64,000 bases of DNA from Pseudomonas sp. MWU13-2100 (GTDB taxonomy: Bacteria > Pseudomonadota > Gammaproteobacteria > Pseudomonadales > Pseudomonadaceae), in the NCBI RefSeq assembly GCF_023242365.1, contig NZ_JALLIX010000021.1:1-64000 (forward strand). The letters run 5' to 3'. Position numbers and translations under genes: made by a program. The notes under the pieces are model-generated. The model had not been told where the DNA came from. It did no database searches and saw only the letters and a program-made list of their open reading frames with translations. Of this stretch, positions 17,244 through 24,461 are shown piece by piece. Positions within the stretch are counted from its first letter, which is position 1; the number at the start of each line of letters is the position of its first letter.

Positions 17244-17289
17244 CATAGTGGCATTATACTGGCGTCATAAATCCAACAGGAGACGTCTC

Positions 17290-17631
17290 ATGAGCCATCC
17301 CAAGCTGCTTGACTCACCGTTGTTTGCCTTGCTGCACAAGGATGACATCGCCGGTTTCAACAAGGCGCGCCCCAAGGACGGTCCGATCGACATGCGCGGC
17401 GGTGACTTCCGCGGCCTGGACCTGCGTGAACTGAATGCCGAGGGGATCGACTTTACCGATGCCTACTTCCGCTCCGCCGATCTGCGTGGCGTAGATCTGC
17501 AGAAAGCCATCCTGGCCGGCGCCAGCGTGGCCCATGCGCAGATTTCCGGTGCTTACTTCCCGGTGGAACTGAGCCCGGCCGAGATCCTCATGTCGATGCA
17601 GTTCGGTACGCGCCTGCGCTACAACGCCTAG
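17290..17631 (+). CDS. Pentapeptide-repeat protein
   Basis: A 113-residue protein whose centre (about residues 33-80) consists of A(D/N)LXX-type pentapeptide repeats such as FRGLD, LRELN, FRSAD, LRGVD and LQKAI, predicted to form a short right-handed beta-helix. Repeat number is far below that of Qnr or MfpA gyrase-protection proteins, so that role is unlikely. The start at 17290 has AGGAG 7 nt upstream; an earlier in-frame ATG does not. No signal peptide is seen. Function unknown. Confidence 0.85.
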   Translation: MSHPKLLDSPLFALLHKDDIAGFNKARPKDGPIDMRGGDFRGLDLRELNAEGIDFTDAYFRSADLRGVDLQKAILAGASVAHAQISGAYFPVELSPAEILMSMQFGTRLRYNA

Positions 17632-17891
17632 CCCTCGCGGCGCGGCCCCGAGGATGGCGGTAACGCCTGCCATCAGTGGCATGCTCGTGACCTGGATAAC
17701 GCTCCCGCCGGACGATTTCGCCCTTGGTGCCCCTGCGCTGCTCCCCAGGCCAGCGTCGGCGAACGCCGCGGCTTAGAAGCATTTGCACCAACGCCAAGCA
17801 AAGAATCACGCTTTTCCTACTGACCGCTACACTCCTTTTCAGGCTTGCCTACTCTCGTCCACGCAGCGTTCGGCCGTCGCAAGGAGGCTTG

Positions 17892-18164
17892 ATGAACGAT
17901 GAACTGCAACACCTGAAGAACCTTGGCAAGACGTCGGCGCAATGGCTGCACGCGGTGGGTATCCACAGCGCATCGGATTTGCGTCGACTGGGAGCGGTGG
18001 ATGCCTACCGCGCGGTACGAACCCGCGGATTCCGGGCCTCGAAAGTGCTGTTGTATGCGATCGAAGGGGCCTTGATGGACATTCACTGGAACGATATCCC
18101 TCAAGAACGCAAAGAAGCCTTGAATAAACAGTTGGACGCGATATCGTCGCGTCATAAAAACTGA
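17892..18164 (+). CDS. Stand-alone TfoX/Sxy C-terminal domain protein
   Basis: A 90-residue protein matching only the C-terminal domain of TfoX/Sxy (LKNLGKTSAQWLHAVGI, then RAVRTRGFRASKVLLYAIEGALMDIHWNDIP), a helical domain distantly like HhH folds. The N-terminal TfoX domain is missing, as in many such proteins in Pseudomonas. The start at 17892 follows a perfect AAGGAGG. It lies 15 nt before a cyclic-nucleotide-binding protein gene. Full-length Sxy acts with CRP in competence regulation in other bacteria, so the adjacency may be functional, but that is inference. Confidence 0.85.
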   Translation: MNDELQHLKNLGKTSAQWLHAVGIHSASDLRRLGAVDAYRAVRTRGFRASKVLLYAIEGALMDIHWNDIPQERKEALNKQLDAISSRHKN

Positions 18165-18179
18165 TTTCGCAGGTTTGGC

Positions 18180-18980
18180 ATGTATCTACTCGGGGAGCAA
18201 CCGGCCTACGCCGATGAACTGATCAATCGCCTGCAGGCGATTCCGGCACAACTGCTCAAAGGCTTGCCCCCCTGCGCCCCCCCCCTTGAGATTGAGCACA
18301 TCGCCGACCTCGGTGCCTTGCTGCCCGCCGATCAAGTGTTCCTGATCGACAGCGGCCTGCTGCACGCCCGGGTCGATGAACGGGCACTGTTCTATTTGCA
18401 CGAAGGCGACCTGGTCGGGTTGCGCCAGGGCATCGACTGGCCGCGCTGCGTGTTGAGCAGCGACAACCCACTGCGCCTGATCCCCTACCAGCGCAGCGAA
18501 CTCTTCGCCCATATCTACGCCGATGAAAGCCGCGCCGAAGCGCTGCTGTGCTACCTGATCGGCCAGACCGCCCTGCTCTCCGACGCCGTCACCCGCCTGA
18601 AACAACCGGAATTTCGCAGCAGCAACGGTTTCCAGCAGGTGGCCAGCGGCGAGGTGATGATCCGCCAGGGTGACGATGCCGACCATGTCTTCATCATTAC
18701 CGACGGACACGCCGAGGCCTTTGTCGACGGGCACAAGGTCGGCGACGTACCCAAGGACGAGATTTTCGGCGCCATGGCCGTGTTCACCGGCGAGAAACGC
18801 AGTGCCAGCGTAATCGCCAGCCAGCCTTGCACGGTCATACTGATTCCCAAGGAGCAGTTCCTCAGCCTGACCCAGAGCAACCCGCGCATCGCCCACAGCC
18901 TGATCGAAAGCATGGCCCGGCGCATCGACCTGCTGAACAAGGAAGTCACGCGCCTGAGCGCCATCGGCACGCCGCGCTGA
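18180..18980 (+). CDS. Cyclic-nucleotide-binding-domain protein without a DNA-binding domain
   Basis: A 266-residue protein with a CAP-type cNMP-binding domain in its C-terminal half (about 140-255), including GEVMIRQGDDADHVFIITDG and the phosphate-cassette-like region IFGAMAVFTGEKRSASV. The N-terminal half looks like a second, degenerate beta-roll (LPADQVFLIDSGLLHARVD...). No helix-turn-helix follows, so it is unlikely to be a classical Crp/Fnr regulator. It is probably co-transcribed with the TfoX_C gene 15 nt upstream. The ligand cannot be told from sequence. Confidence 0.82.
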   Translation: MYLLGEQPAYADELINRLQAIPAQLLKGLPPCAPPLEIEHIADLGALLPADQVFLIDSGLLHARVDERALFYLHEGDLVGLRQGIDWPRCVLSSDNPLRLIPYQRSELFAHIYADESRAEALLCYLIGQTALLSDAVTRLKQPEFRSSNGFQQVASGEVMIRQGDDADHVFIITDGHAEAFVDGHKVGDVPKDEIFGAMAVFTGEKRSASVIASQPCTVILIPKEQFLSLTQSNPRIAHSLIESMARRIDLLNKEVTRLSAIGTPR

Positions 18981-19043
18981 AGCATTGCGACTTCGCCCCC
19001 TCCTCCTCCGCAGCGCCGCGGACGAACGCTGGATAAAAAGACA

Positions 19044-19071
19044 TTGACTTAAGAATGAGAATCGTTATGAT
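19044..19071 (+). promoter_or_regulatory. prrF promoter with overlapping Fur box
   Basis: A -35 TTGACT (19044-19049) and -10 TATGAT (19066-19071) are separated by 16 nt. Between and over them lies AAGAATGAGAATCGTTATG (19051-19069), which matches the 19-bp Fur consensus at 14 positions. Iron-loaded Fur should therefore block this promoter and release it under iron limitation. Confidence 0.85.
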
Positions 19072-19078
19072 TATCACA

Positions 19079-19192
19079 ACTGATCGCGAGATCGGTTGGA
19101 TTTTCTGGAAGGCCCTGGTTCGGACTCTCAGATTATCTCCTCATCAGGCTAATCACGGTTATTGACCCGGCTTTTTTGCCGGGTCTTTTTTT
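19079..19192 (+). ncRNA. prrF: PrrF small RNA, iron-responsive
   Basis: A roughly 114-nt Hfq-dependent RNA that, under iron starvation, represses mRNAs for iron-rich non-essential proteins. Identification rests on the Fur-controlled promoter directly upstream, a 5' stem-loop (AACTGATCGCGAGATCGGTT), the conserved single-stranded pairing segment CTCATCAGGCTAATCACGG at about 19140-19158, and a Rho-independent terminator GACCCGGC-TTTTTT-GCCGGGTC with a seven-T tail. Length and order of elements fit the Pseudomonas PrrF family. Only one copy is present here; whether it is prrF1 or prrF2 cannot be told. Confidence 0.9.
19164..19192 (+). terminator. PrrF terminator
   Basis: An 8-bp stem GACCCGGC/GCCGGGTC with a T-rich loop is followed by seven T residues. 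It also separates PrrF from the convergent deoC, whose stop is at 19239. Confidence 0.92.
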
Positions 19193-19238
19193 GCCTGTGC
19201 GAAAGCCAGCCGTCAGAAACCTCGGCGCCCCAGGTGCA

Positions 19239-20021
19239 TCAGGCCTCGCCGACCAGCGGCGCCATCGGGTATTCCAGTCGCGCCAGCAACTCATCCAGCA
19301 AGCCGGAAGCCCCGAGCCGCACGTGATCGGCGTTGACCCAGGCGGCGCCGAAACGCGCGCGCGCCAGTTCGATATAGGTGCGCGCATCATCGAACGTGCG
19401 TATGCCACCGGACGCCTTCAACCCCACCAGACCACCACGTTCGGCGATGGCCTCGAGCATGATGCGCACGGCCTGCTCGGTCGCATTGACCAGGACTTTG
19501 CCGGTACTGGTCTTGAGAAAGTCGGCCCCGGCGGCAATCGCGTCCTGGCTGGCCTGGCGGATCATCTGCGGATCGCGTAGCTCGCCGGTTTCCAGGATCA
19601 CCTTGAGCCTGGCCCGGCCCGCGCAGGCCTCACGGCAGGCGGCGACCATGCTGATACCGGTCTGCGCATCGCCCATCAACAACGAGCGATAGGGGTAGAC
19701 CAGATCCACTTCATTGGCGCCGGCCGCGATCGCCTCCAGGGTTTGCCCGACCGCCGCGGCGATATTCGGCCCGCCGTGGGGAAAGTTGACCACCGTGGCA
19801 ACCCGGATCGCCTGCCCACCGAGGCTATCGAGGGTCCGCCGCGCGAGACCGACGAACCGCGGAAACACGCACACCGCCGCTACCGGACCGAAGTGGGTCT
19901 GCGCCCGCCGGCACAGCGAAACAATGCGTTCGGCATCGTCATCGCCACTCAGCGAGGTCAAGTCGAGCAGGCTAATTGCCAGGCGTGCCAACTGTTGATC
20001 GGCTTCATTCATCTGCATCAT
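19239..20021 (-). CDS. deoC: Deoxyribose-phosphate aldolase
   Basis: Cleaves 2-deoxyribose 5-phosphate to glyceraldehyde 3-phosphate and acetaldehyde in deoxynucleoside catabolism. A TIM-barrel protein of 260 residues with the Schiff-base lysine in GADFLKTSTGK and the second conserved lysine in VGLKASGGIRT. The start is taken as the ATG at 20021 behind GGGAG (5 nt); a second ATG at 20018 is equally possible. A much longer open frame upstream has no supporting site. It converges on the PrrF terminator. Confidence 0.92.
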   Translation of the reverse strand: MMQMNEADQQLARLAISLLDLTSLSGDDDAERIVSLCRRAQTHFGPVAAVCVFPRFVGLARRTLDSLGGQAIRVATVVNFPHGGPNIAAAVGQTLEAIAAGANEVDLVYPYRSLLMGDAQTGISMVAACREACAGRARLKVILETGELRDPQMIRQASQDAIAAGADFLKTSTGKVLVNATEQAVRIMLEAIAERGGLVGLKASGGIRTFDDARTYIELARARFGAAWVNADHVRLGASGLLDELLARLEYPMAPLVGEA

Positions 20022-20185
20022 CTTCACTCCCAACCCGGATCGTTGCATAAACGTAACGAGCGTCCGAAGCGCCCTGTTCACAAGCCAGGGCTGTCGGATG
20101 GCGCGAAATACGTTATGGGAGCCACAATAAAGGACTCGTCTGCGCCGGGGCATATCTCAGCCAAAGACAAAGAACCAGCTCACAG

Positions 20186-20196
20186 AAGAACAAGAA
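20186..20196 (+). promoter_or_regulatory. Candidate Hfq/Crc-binding motif in the Rieske gene leader
   Basis: AAGAACAAGAA matches the published Hfq/Crc catabolite-activity motif AANAAYAANAA at all positions. It lies 32 nt before the start codon of the Rieske protein gene, within an A-rich leader. Translational repression by Hfq-Crc is suggested but not shown. Confidence 0.45.
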
Positions 20197-20228
20197 ACAT
20201 CCCACATTACCCACACCCAAGGATCACG

Positions 20229-20546
20229 ATGAAGTTTCTCTGCGACTCGAACAACCTGGCCGACAACAGCAGTCGCGGCTTTGAGGTCGACGGCCGGCCG
20301 CTGCTGGCCGTGCGCCGTGACGGCCGGGTCTACGTTTACCTGAATCGCTGCCCGCACCGTGGCATCGCCCTGGAGTGGCAACCCGACCAGTTTCTCGACC
20401 CCAGCGCCAGCCTGATCCAGTGCGCGACCCATGGCGCGCTGTTCCTGATTGAGAGCGGTGAGTGTGTGGCCGGGCCTTGCGCCGGACAGTCGCTGGCAGC
20501 CATACCCTGCACGGAGGACGCACAGGGCATCTGGCTGGCACCGTGA
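20229..20546 (+). CDS. Small Rieske [2Fe-2S] protein
   Basis: A 105-residue stand-alone Rieske domain with both cluster motifs: CPHRG and, about 30 residues later, CATHGALF. Each gives one Cys and one His ligand. No signal peptide or membrane anchor is seen, so it resembles soluble Rieske ferredoxins that feed dioxygenases or related enzymes. No partner oxygenase is adjacent; the nearest genes are deoC (divergent) and sfsA (convergent, 4 nt between stops). Ribosome-binding site AAGGA at 20219. Its redox partner is unknown. Confidence 0.88.
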   Translation: MKFLCDSNNLADNSSRGFEVDGRPLLAVRRDGRVYVYLNRCPHRGIALEWQPDQFLDPSASLIQCATHGALFLIESGECVAGPCAGQSLAAIPCTEDAQGIWLAP

Positions 20547-20550
20547 GCCG

Positions 20551-21258
20551 CTAGAGCAGCACCGGCAAACGGCGATCGACGCGGATCTCCTCCGGCGTCA
20601 GGCTCACCCCATAGGCCAGCACCTCCACCCCCGCCGCCACCGCTTCACCCAGGGCCGCGGCATAACCCGGATCAATTTCCCCGGCCGGCCGCACCGCCTC
20701 GATGCCGGTCAGGTTCACGCAATACAGCTGCACCGCCCGCACCCCCTCGCGCGCCAGGCCGGCCAACTCGCGCAAATGCTTGGCGCCGCGCTGGGTCACC
20801 GCATCCGGAAAGGCCGCCACCGCCGTGCCATCGAACCCGAGGGTGACGCTTTTGACTTCGACAAACGCCGGCCCCGCCGGATAATCGAGGCGAAAATCGA
20901 TCCGGCTATTCTCCTGACCGTAGGCCACTTCACGCTTCAAACCGCTAAAGCCGTTCAGCTCACGGATAACGCCGGCACGCAGGGCCTCTTCGATCAACGG
21001 ATTGGCCCGCGCGGTATTCACGCAGGCCAGCCGGCCCTGTGGGGTTTCACCGATTTCCCAGGTGCCGGGCAGCTTGCGCTTGGGATCGTTGGAGCGACTG
21101 AACCAGACCTGTCCGCCCGGGACCATGCAATTGAGCATCGAGCCGGTATTGGGACAGTGAATGGTCAGCCGTTCTCCAGAGGTGGTTTCGATGTCCGCCA
21201 GGAAACGTTTGTAGCGCTGGATCAGACGACCTTCTTCGAGGGCAGGAAAAAAAAGCAT
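20551..21258 (-). CDS. sfsA: SfsA, sugar fermentation stimulation protein homologue
   Basis: A 235-residue member of the SfsA family. Conserved segments are FLADIETTSGE, HCPNTGSM near residue 35, and a nuclease-like core with IDFRLDY...AFVEVKSVTL, which resembles the D-ExK pattern of PD-(D/E)XK folds. In E. coli it was linked to mal gene expression; a DNA-binding or nuclease role is suspected. The start at 21258 overlaps the stop of the upstream aminotransferase by one base, showing coupling. The longer open frame upstream of it is antisense-frame noise within the aminotransferase. Confidence 0.93.
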   Translation of the reverse strand: MLFFPALEEGRLIQRYKRFLADIETTSGERLTIHCPNTGSMLNCMVPGGQVWFSRSNDPKRKLPGTWEIGETPQGRLACVNTARANPLIEEALRAGVIRELNGFSGLKREVAYGQENSRIDFRLDYPAGPAFVEVKSVTLGFDGTAVAAFPDAVTQRGAKHLRELAGLAREGVRAVQLYCVNLTGIEAVRPAGEIDPGYAAALGEAVAAGVEVLAYGVSLTPEEIRVDRRLPVLL

Positions 21259-22430
21259 CAGCCTTGCCAGCTCCGCAGGCCCCGGGCAATCCGCTCCACC
21301 GCCTGCTCCAGTCGCGGCAGGCTCTGAGTGTAGGCAAACCGCACATGATGACTGGCCAGGTGACGACCGAAGTCCAGTCCCGGGGTAAAGGCCACGTGTT
21401 CGGTTTCGAGGAAGTGTCGGCAGAACGCGAAGGCATCGCCGCCGAACAGGCTGATATCGGCGTACAAATAGAAAGCGCCCTGGGGCTCCACGGCGATCCC
21501 GAAACCCAACTCGCGCAAGGCCGGCAGGAGGAAGTCGCGACGGCGTCCGAACTCGGCCCGGCGCTCTTCGAGAATGCTCAGGGTTGCCGGTTCGAAACAG
21601 GCCAGCGCCGCATGCTGGGCCATGCTCGGCGCGCTGATGTAGAGGTTCTGCGCGAGCTTTTCCAGGTCCGCCACGGCTTCCGGTGGCGCTACCAGCCAAC
21701 CCAGCCGCCAGCCGGTCATGCCGAAATACTTGGAGAAGCTGTTGAGCACAAAGGCGCCGTCATCGACTTCCAGCACGCTGGCCGCCTCGCAACCGTAGGT
21801 CAGGCCATGGTAGATCTCGTCCACCACCAGATGGCCATGACGCTCCTTGACCGCCGCCGACAGCGCCCCCAGCTCATCCCGCGTCAGCAGGGTCCCGGTG
21901 GGGTTGGCCGGCGATGCCACCAGGGCACCGACACTGTCCTGGTCCCAGTGACGGGCCACCAGGTCGGCGGTGAGCTGATACCGCACCTCCGGACCGACCG
22001 GCACCAGTTGCGCGGCCCCCTCGACCAGGCGCAGGAAGTGCCGGTTGCACGGATACCCCGGATCGGCCAGCAGCCAGTGTTTGCCAGGATCCACCAGCAG
22101 GCTGGTGGCCAACAGCAAGGCGCCGGAACCGCCCGGGGTGATCAAAATGCGCTGCGGATCGATATCCAGCCCATAGCGCTGCTGATAGAAGCCCGCGATC
22201 GCCTCGCGCAACTGTGGCAGCCCGCGCGCCGCCGTGTAGCGGGTCTTGCCCGACTCCAGCGCGGCCTGGCCGGCGCGAATGATCGGCGCGGCGGTGGTGA
22301 AGTCCGGTTCACCGATCTCGAGGTGGATCACATCATGCCCGGCCGCCTGCAATTCGTTGGCGCGCGCCAGCAGGGCCATCACATGAAAGGGTTCGATTGC
22401 GCGACTGCGCGCACTGTAATGCTGAGCCAT
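21258..22430 (-). CDS. Pyridoxal-phosphate-dependent aminotransferase (class I/II)
   Basis: A 390-residue fold-type I aminotransferase. The PLP lysine lies in NSFSKYFGMTGWRLGW at about residue 235, with the expected ASPANPTG motif near residue 165-175 and YHGLTYG following the Asp that contacts the PLP ring. Substrate specificity cannot be read from the sequence; relatives act on aspartate, alanine/valine or aromatic amino acids. It is translationally coupled to sfsA. Confidence 0.9.
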   Translation of the reverse strand: MAQHYSARSRAIEPFHVMALLARANELQAAGHDVIHLEIGEPDFTTAAPIIRAGQAALESGKTRYTAARGLPQLREAIAGFYQQRYGLDIDPQRILITPGGSGALLLATSLLVDPGKHWLLADPGYPCNRHFLRLVEGAAQLVPVGPEVRYQLTADLVARHWDQDSVGALVASPANPTGTLLTRDELGALSAAVKERHGHLVVDEIYHGLTYGCEAASVLEVDDGAFVLNSFSKYFGMTGWRLGWLVAPPEAVADLEKLAQNLYISAPSMAQHAALACFEPATLSILEERRAEFGRRRDFLLPALRELGFGIAVEPQGAFYLYADISLFGGDAFAFCRHFLETEHVAFTPGLDFGRHLASHHVRFAYTQSLPRLEQAVERIARGLRSWQG

Positions 22431-22767
22431 GGGCCTTCCTTGATTTTAAGGGAGAGTGGGCGATAGGCCGATTCTACCCAAGCTGGGTCGCCTGGGAGTG
22501 TTTAAAGCATCCTGCGTTCCGCGCAGGATTGTCTAAAATAAACAATTAACCATTGCTTCATGAAGCTGACGCCTTCCATCCGGCATACATTCGACCGGCT
22601 GCTCCTGCAGCGCGGCGTTCGGTCATGACAAGTCCAGCCTCGACAACCGGGAGTAGCGCACCCCGATTCGATCTGGTAAGTTCGCCCGCTTGCAGCCGCA
22701 GGGCCGGCAGGTGTCGGTGATGTTGAAATCCTGCGCAATGGATTAGAAGAGTAGAGGCGGTCCATTC
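22431..22767. other. Divergent intergenic region upstream of dksA
   Basis: 337 bp between the divergent aminotransferase and dksA. It contains an 8-bp hairpin ATCCTGCG/CGCAGGAT at 22509-22529 followed by an AT-rich patch, and the dksA ribosome-binding site near 22755. Short frames exist but none has convincing support, and I could not place promoters. Confidence 0.4.
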
Positions 22768-23214
22768 ATGCCCACCCAAGCAAAGCAGCAAAGCACTGAG
22801 CCAAAGATCGGCGGCTTCGAACCCTATGTTGAAAGCAAGGGCGAGGAGTACATGGGCGAGCCCATGCGCAAGCACTTCACCAAGATCCTGCAGAAATGGA
22901 AGCAGGAATTGATGCATGAAGTCGACCGTACCGTTGATCATATGAAGGACGAAGCGGCTAACTTCCCTGACCCGGCCGACCGTGCCAGCCAGGAAGAAGA
23001 GTTCAGCCTCGAACTGCGCGCCCGCGACCGCGAGCGCAAGCTGATCAAGAAAATCGACAAGACCCTGCAGCTCATCGAAGACGAAGAGTATGGCTGGTGC
23101 GAGTCCTGTGGCGTCGAGATCGGCATCCGCCGGCTGGAAGCCCGACCGACCGCCGACATGTGCGTCGACTGCAAGACCCTGGCGGAAATCAAGGAAAAGC
23201 AGGTCGGCAAGTAA
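22768..23214 (+). CDS. dksA: RNA polymerase-binding transcription factor DksA
   Basis: A 148-residue secondary-channel factor that works with ppGpp to control rRNA and amino-acid promoters. The N-terminal coiled coil (about 35-110) carries the DPADRASQEE tip region with the acidic residue needed for activity. The C-terminal zinc finger is the canonical four-cysteine type (CESC...CVDC), so this is the zinc-containing DksA and not the cysteine-poor DksA2. gluQ follows after a terminator, the usual neighbour in gammaproteobacteria. Confidence 0.97.
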   Translation: MPTQAKQQSTEPKIGGFEPYVESKGEEYMGEPMRKHFTKILQKWKQELMHEVDRTVDHMKDEAANFPDPADRASQEEEFSLELRARDRERKLIKKIDKTLQLIEDEEYGWCESCGVEIGIRRLEARPTADMCVDCKTLAEIKEKQVGK

Positions 23215-23233
23215 TCCCCGTCGAGACCTGAGC

Positions 23234-23262
23234 AAACGGAGCGTGCAAACGCTCCGTTTTCG
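23234..23262 (+). terminator. dksA terminator
   Basis: A 10-bp stem AAACGGAGCG/CGCTCCGTTT with a 6-nt loop and a T-rich tail, starting 20 nt after the dksA stop and ahead of gluQ. Confidence 0.85.
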
Positions 23263-23316
23263 TTTGCGCCGCCGACGCCGTCTATCGCCTACGGGTTTTC
23301 CAGTAATATCCGAACC

Positions 23317-24207
23317 ATGACTGCCACTCCCGCCTATATCGGCCGCTTTGCTCCCACGCCCAGCGGCCACCTGCATTTCGGCTCACTGGTCGCCGCCCTG
23401 GCCTCGTACCTCGATGCCCGCTCGGTCGGCGGACGCTGGCTGCTGCGCATGGAAGACCTCGATCCGCCGCGCGAAGAGCCTGGCGCCCAGGCCTCGATCC
23501 TCGATACCCTGCAACGCTACGGTTTCGAATGGGACGGCGAGCTGGTCCGCCAGAGCGAACGCCATGACGCCTATGCCCGGGTCCTCGAACGCCTGTTCAG
23601 CCAGGGCCTGGCCTACGCCTGCACCTGCTCGCGCAAGGACCTGGAGCCCTACCACGGGATCTACCCGGGCTTGTGCCGCAATCTCGGCCACGGTATCGAG
23701 AATGCCGCCATCCGCCTGCGCGTACCGGAACTGAGCTATCGCTTCGAAGACCGGGTACAAGGCCCGTTCCAGCAGCACCTGGGCCGTGAAGCCGGCGACT
23801 TCGTGATCCGCCGGCGCGACGGGCTCTACGCCTACCAACTGGCGGTGGTGCTGGATGACGCCTGGCAAGGCGTCACCGATATCGTCCGTGGCGCCGACCT
23901 GCTCGACTCCACGCCACGCCAACTCTACCTGCAGGAACTGCTCGGGCTGCCGCAGCCGCGTTACCTGCACGTGCCGCTGATCATCCAGCCGGACGGCCAC
24001 AAGCTCGGCAAATCCTACCGTTCGCCACCGTTGACGGCCGACCAGGCAACCCCTTTGCTGATGCGCGCCCTACGAACACTGGGGCAACGCCCACCCGCCG
24101 CACTGGAGCAGGGCACGCCGCGAGAGGTGCTCGATTGGGGTATCGGCCATTGGGATGCCACACTGATTCCCAGGACAGCCACCCTTGCCGAAGCGCAATT
24201 GCACTGA
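23317..24207 (+). CDS. gluQ: Glutamyl-Q tRNA(Asp) synthetase
   Basis: A 296-residue paralogue of the catalytic half of glutamyl-tRNA synthetase that attaches glutamate to queuosine in the tRNA-Asp anticodon. Visible motifs are the class I HIGH-equivalent (FAPTPSGHLHFGS, residues 10-22), a four-residue zinc site beginning CTCSRKDLEPYHGIYPGLC, and the KMSKS-equivalent HKLGKS. The anticodon-binding domain is absent, as expected. In gammaproteobacteria it commonly follows dksA, with expression limited by the terminator between them; that arrangement is seen here. Confidence 0.95.
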   Translation: MTATPAYIGRFAPTPSGHLHFGSLVAALASYLDARSVGGRWLLRMEDLDPPREEPGAQASILDTLQRYGFEWDGELVRQSERHDAYARVLERLFSQGLAYACTCSRKDLEPYHGIYPGLCRNLGHGIENAAIRLRVPELSYRFEDRVQGPFQQHLGREAGDFVIRRRDGLYAYQLAVVLDDAWQGVTDIVRGADLLDSTPRQLYLQELLGLPQPRYLHVPLIIQPDGHKLGKSYRSPPLTADQATPLLMRALRTLGQRPPAALEQGTPREVLDWGIGHWDATLIPRTATLAEAQLH

Positions 24208-24284
24208 CGCCCCTTGCAGGTTGGCGCCCATCCGTTACCATCGCCGCACGTTTTCGGGCACGCACACAATAAAGAGAGGCCGGG

Positions 24285-24461
24285 ATGTACATCTATCGCT
24301 TGGTCCTGCTGCTGGTGGTCGGGATCTACCTGTTCTCGCCAGCCATCATGGACTGGTGGATCGACGCCACTGGCGCCTGGTATCGCCCTTATCTGCTCTG
24401 GCTGATCCTGATCGTCGTGACCTTCATCCTGCAGAGCCAAAAAGATGCCGATGAGCTTTAG
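24285..24461 (+). CDS. cbrX: CbrX, small membrane protein overlapping cbrA
   Basis: A 58-residue protein starting MYIYRLVLLLVVGIYLFSP with two hydrophobic segments (about 4-20 and 36-50) and a charged C-terminus (QKDADEL). It precedes and overlaps cbrA by 17 nt in another frame. An AAAGAGAGG site lies upstream of its ATG, whereas cbrA has only a weak one. A small gene called cbrX has been described at this position in P. putida as translationally coupled to cbrA; the match is by position, size and hydrophobicity. Confidence 0.82.
   Translation: MYIYRLVLLLVVGIYLFSPAIMDWWIDATGAWYRPYLLWLILIVVTFILQSQKDADEL

Noticed and set aside
17290..17631. Qnr-like quinolone protection by the pentapeptide protein
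   Set aside because: It has only around nine repeats and lacks the length needed for the DNA-mimicking helix of Qnr/MfpA.
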